This document shows, in pieces, positions 62,094 through 64,000 of a DNA stretch of 64,000 nt. The DNA lies in contig NZ_UNRE01000001.1 in NCBI RefSeq assembly GCF_900537085.1, positions 439,163-503,162 of the forward strand. Reading direction: 5' to 3'. Under the pieces are notes generated by a model. It saw nothing but the letters and a program-made list of their open reading frames with translations, made no database searches and had not been told where the DNA came from. A program made the position numbers and the translations under genes. The DNA is from Agarivorans sp. Alg241-V36 (lineage in GTDB: Bacteria > Pseudomonadota > Gammaproteobacteria > Enterobacterales > Celerinatantimonadaceae). How positions within the stretch are numbered: position 1 is the first letter of the stretch; each line of letters begins with the position of its first letter.

Positions 62094-63038
62094 TTAGTCC
62101 ACTAAACTGTATGGCAGTTGCGCTAAGGTATATAGGCTTTGCTCATCACCAGCTAAGCGAAACTTAGCTTCGGCGTCGGTATCGTTATTTAACACTGCTA
62201 ATAGCTCTACGTAGCCAGGTTCTAATTGTACTGCTTGTAGTACAGTACCTTTACCGCGCCAATTGTCACCCATTTGCTGCTCTAGTCTGTCACCTGCTTT
62301 TGGTAAGGTAGTGCCGTGACCGGCTAAACGTAAGGACGCTCGCTTATTGGCGCCGCGATACTTGGCTCGAGCAATGGTTTCTTGGCCGGTATAACAGCCT
62401 TTAGAAAAGCTCAAGGCATTTAAATGCTGTAAGTTTAAAGCTTGTGGAATGAACTGCTGCTGAGTGGCTTGCTCAATGGTCGGTAAACCGGAAACAATCT
62501 GCAGGGCGCGCCATAGTTCATTGGCATCTAAGTCACTGGCTGGTGCATCTGCTCCCCAGTTAGCCGCTTCTGTTATCACCAAGTAGCGACGTTTAGGGCC
62601 ATCAATGTGTACACAAATGCCTTGTTCAATTAAGCCGCCATGGCTGGCTATTTCTTCACCAAATTTTTCAGCGATGTAATGAGGGGCTTCGGCGCCCATT
62701 ACTGCAACAGTGTGCAAAGTGGTTTCAGTTTCTATAGTGACTTTCGAAAACACCGCATATTTCTTAAGCTCTTTTAACTGTGACTCAGCTAAAGAGGTTG
62801 GTTGTAAGTAGAGGTAGTCTTGCTCCAAGCGCAGCAGACGCAATACCGACCACATTTTCCCGGTAGGGTCACAGTGTGCAGCCAAGCTTTGTTGGCCTGG
62901 TAATAGGCTGTTTACATCGCAGCTAAGTTGGCCTTGTAAATAACTTTGGGCATCTTCGCCACTTACTCTAACTAGGTGCCATTGGTCCAAAGGTTGAACC
63001 AATAATGGAGGAAGAGTACATAAAGTTTGTTGAGACAT
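62094..63038 (-). CDS. ygfZ: tRNA-modifying/Fe-S assembly protein YgfZ
   Basis: A 314-residue GcvT-fold folate-binding protein. The YgfZ signature KGCYTGQETIARAKYRG (about 213-229) is intact, with the conserved Cys. N-terminal blocks VRVSGEDAQSYLQGQLSCDVN (about 23-43) bind tetrahydrofolate. It supports Fe-S enzymes such as MiaB. It is divergent from sdhE, as in other Gammaproteobacteria. Confidence 0.93.
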   Translation of the reverse strand: MSQQTLCTLPPLLVQPLDQWHLVRVSGEDAQSYLQGQLSCDVNSLLPGQQSLAAHCDPTGKMWSVLRLLRLEQDYLYLQPTSLAESQLKELKKYAVFSKVTIETETTLHTVAVMGAEAPHYIAEKFGEEIASHGGLIEQGICVHIDGPKRRYLVITEAANWGADAPASDLDANELWRALQIVSGLPTIEQATQQQFIPQALNLQHLNALSFSKGCYTGQETIARAKYRGANKRASLRLAGHGTTLPKAGDRLEQQMGDNWRGKGTVLQAVQLEPGYVELLAVLNNDTDAEAKFRLAGDEQSLYTLAQLPYSLVD

Positions 63039-63193
63039 AGTCGGCTTCCGTTGAGAGCTAAGTCAAGCTTATAAGGGTGTAATTTTGTTGCTGAAATGGT
63101 ATCTTCGTCAATACTTTTACAGCACTACTTATAAGGCTTTTAGTCGAAATAAGTTGATGCTGACCAGTGTAACTCAAGTCTACAAGGAACAAC

Positions 63194-63439
63194 ATGCAGG
63201 AAAATAAATCACGTTTAAAATGGGCTTGTCGTCGTGGCATGTTAGAGCTAGATGTTTTGTTTATGCCTTTTGTTGATGAAGCATACGATGAGCTAAGTGA
63301 TGAGCAAAAACTTACCTTTAAACGCTTACTTGCTTGTGATGATCCTGATTTATTTGCTTGGTTTATGGGCCATAAAGAATGTGAAGATGCCCCTTTAGCA
63401 GCCATGGTTGAGCTTATCCTTAAGCGTGTCAAAGTGTAA
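63194..63439 (+). CDS. sdhE: Succinate dehydrogenase FAD assembly factor SdhE
   Basis: An 81-residue protein with the family motif RRGMLELD (residues 13-20) and the later DPDLFAWFMG (about 50-59). It helps attach FAD covalently to SdhA and FrdA. The start follows AAGGAAC. ygfX overlaps or begins within its last codons, the usual operon. Confidence 0.93.
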   Translation: MQENKSRLKWACRRGMLELDVLFMPFVDEAYDELSDEQKLTFKRLLACDDPDLFAWFMGHKECEDAPLAAMVELILKRVKV

Positions 63440-63824
63440 TTTCTCGGCCAGTCGCTCGCGCAGCTACTTGTATTTGGTAGCTGCTAGTGTGCTTTTTCAA
63501 GGCTTGGTGTTAAGCCTCTTTCCCAAGTTAATCCCCCTCGTTGTTTTTTGCCTTTTAAGCAGTGCCGTGCTTATCTCTCATTGGTGGCGTTACCAACCTA
63601 GTGGCTACTTTAGCCCTGACAAAGTAGTTTTTAAACGACAAGACGAACCCCTTGAATGCACCTGGTCAAATTACTCACGAGTAGCATTTGGCTGTTGTTT
63701 AGTGATTGTATTTGAGCAAGGTGTACCTAGATGTAGACTGATTTTTGCCGACAGCTTACCGGAGCATGTTTATCGCAAGCTGTGTTTTGTAATTAATTTC
63801 CCTAAGGCGGAAGTAAGGCTCTAA
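63426..63824 (+). CDS. ygfX: YgfX family membrane protein
   Basis: A 132-residue protein starting at GTG 63426 within sdhE (an alternative TTG at 63408 also fits). Two helices (about 14-35 and 37-52, YLYLVAASVLFQGLVLSLFPKLIPLVVFCLLSSAVLI) precede a soluble part with SPDKVVFKRQDEPLECTW and a C-terminal strand. In E. coli the protein was called CptA, the toxin of a proposed pair with SdhE; later work favours SdhE as an FAD factor. The start is uncertain since no good ribosome site is visible. Confidence 0.85.
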   Translation: MSKCNFSASRSRSYLYLVAASVLFQGLVLSLFPKLIPLVVFCLLSSAVLISHWWRYQPSGYFSPDKVVFKRQDEPLECTWSNYSRVAFGCCLVIVFEQGVPRCRLIFADSLPEHVYRKLCFVINFPKAEVRL

Positions 63825-63843
63825 TTTGCCAAAGCCACAGCTA

Positions 63844-63868
63844 GAAAAAAGGCTTACTCTTGTAAGCC
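63844..63868 (-). terminator. Terminator between ygfX and nadB
   Basis: GGCTTAC (63851-63857) and GTAAGCC (63862-63868) pair around TCTT; A6 before the stem reads as T6 on the minus strand, so it ends the nadB transcript. Confidence 0.85.
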
Positions 63869-63877
63869 TTGTATTGA

Positions 63878-64000
63878 TTACCTTTCGCTATCGTCTTCCT
63901 GATAGAAAGTGTTGGGGTCAAGAATGGTGGGTTTTATCTTATCCAACTTATCTGGGTAATCTAGGTTGTAATGTAGGCCACGGCTCTCATGACGGCGCAT
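63878..64000 (-). CDS. nadB: L-aspartate oxidase NadB, C-terminal end (partial)
   Basis: The minus strand from the window edge to TAA at 63878 encodes the last 40 residues of a protein with the NadB end pattern: MRRHESRGLHYNLDYP then a short Pro-rich tail with ILDPNTFYQEDDSER. The arginine-rich stretch is part of the active site. NadB oxidises aspartate to iminoaspartate for NAD synthesis. The window cuts the gene. Confidence 0.9.
   Translation of the reverse strand: MRRHESRGLHYNLDYPDKLDKIKPTILDPNTFYQEDDSER

Overview
The window looks like chromosome from a marine gammaproteobacterium of the Alteromonadales/Vibrio-Shewanella sort; Agarivorans-like is my best guess, made from gene content and not from a search. 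The evidence is the order sdhE-ygfX with divergent ygfZ and a convergent nadB at the right edge, the ycbB-ycbK type cell-wall pair, an extra secD-secF pair, Cache-type chemoreceptors, polysaccharide-degrading enzymes, and a sedentary chromosomal integron.

Left end (1-9.1 kb): two small metabolic genes (DUF1348, PNPOx-like) run into a chromosomal integron. The integrase gene intI is on the minus strand with a perfect LexA box over its promoter. Eleven gene cassettes follow on the plus strand, each ended by its own attC site (60-115 bp). Most cassette proteins are unrecognised. The exceptions are a HEPN-like protein in the first and usually best expressed slot, a GNAT acetyltransferase, two zinc-ribbon proteins (one membrane-bound), a two-helix membrane protein and a lipoprotein. 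The array ends in what looks like a broken cassette before ilvE.

9.1-20 kb: ilvE; a VWA lipoprotein / ECF sigma / membrane partner operon; a siderophore-interacting flavoprotein divergent from a MarR regulator with a clear operator; CorA and MarC membrane proteins; then secD-secF with a 43-residue exported ORF directly downstream.

20-39 kb: a mostly minus-strand block holding a DUF3943 protein, an alkylsulfatase-like metallo-beta-lactamase-fold protein lacking expected metal ligands, a LysR regulator, DedA, a ChaA-type exchanger, a MscS channel and a secreted esterase. After these come a DUF302 protein, a chemoreceptor, a GlxA-type regulator, a ScsB/ScsD-type thiol-redox operon without ScsC, a solute-binding protein, a RibD-type reductase and a glutathione S-transferase.

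39-50 kb: L-lactate dehydrogenase, then two tandem secreted GH48 cellulases/chitinases with Ig-like, PKD and CBM2 modules, duplicated with similar terminators and long untranslated leaders, then a second chemoreceptor with a cluster of palindromes upstream.

50-64 kb: a cysteine-rich periplasmic protein, a flavodoxin and a signal-peptidase-I homologue lacking the catalytic lysine; an orphan solute-binding protein; a SufR-like regulator with a Cys-rich exported protein and DUF924; a murein L,D-transpeptidase and a YcbK-type endopeptidase; a pstSCAB operon with a Pho box and an attenuator but no phoU; DUF1289, ygfZ, sdhE, ygfX and the 3' end of nadB.

The best candidates for undescribed biology are the integron cassettes (HEPN-like first cassette, attC-encoded protein tail), the tandem GH48 locus, the two enzyme homologues with missing catalytic residues, and the small ORF attached to secDF.
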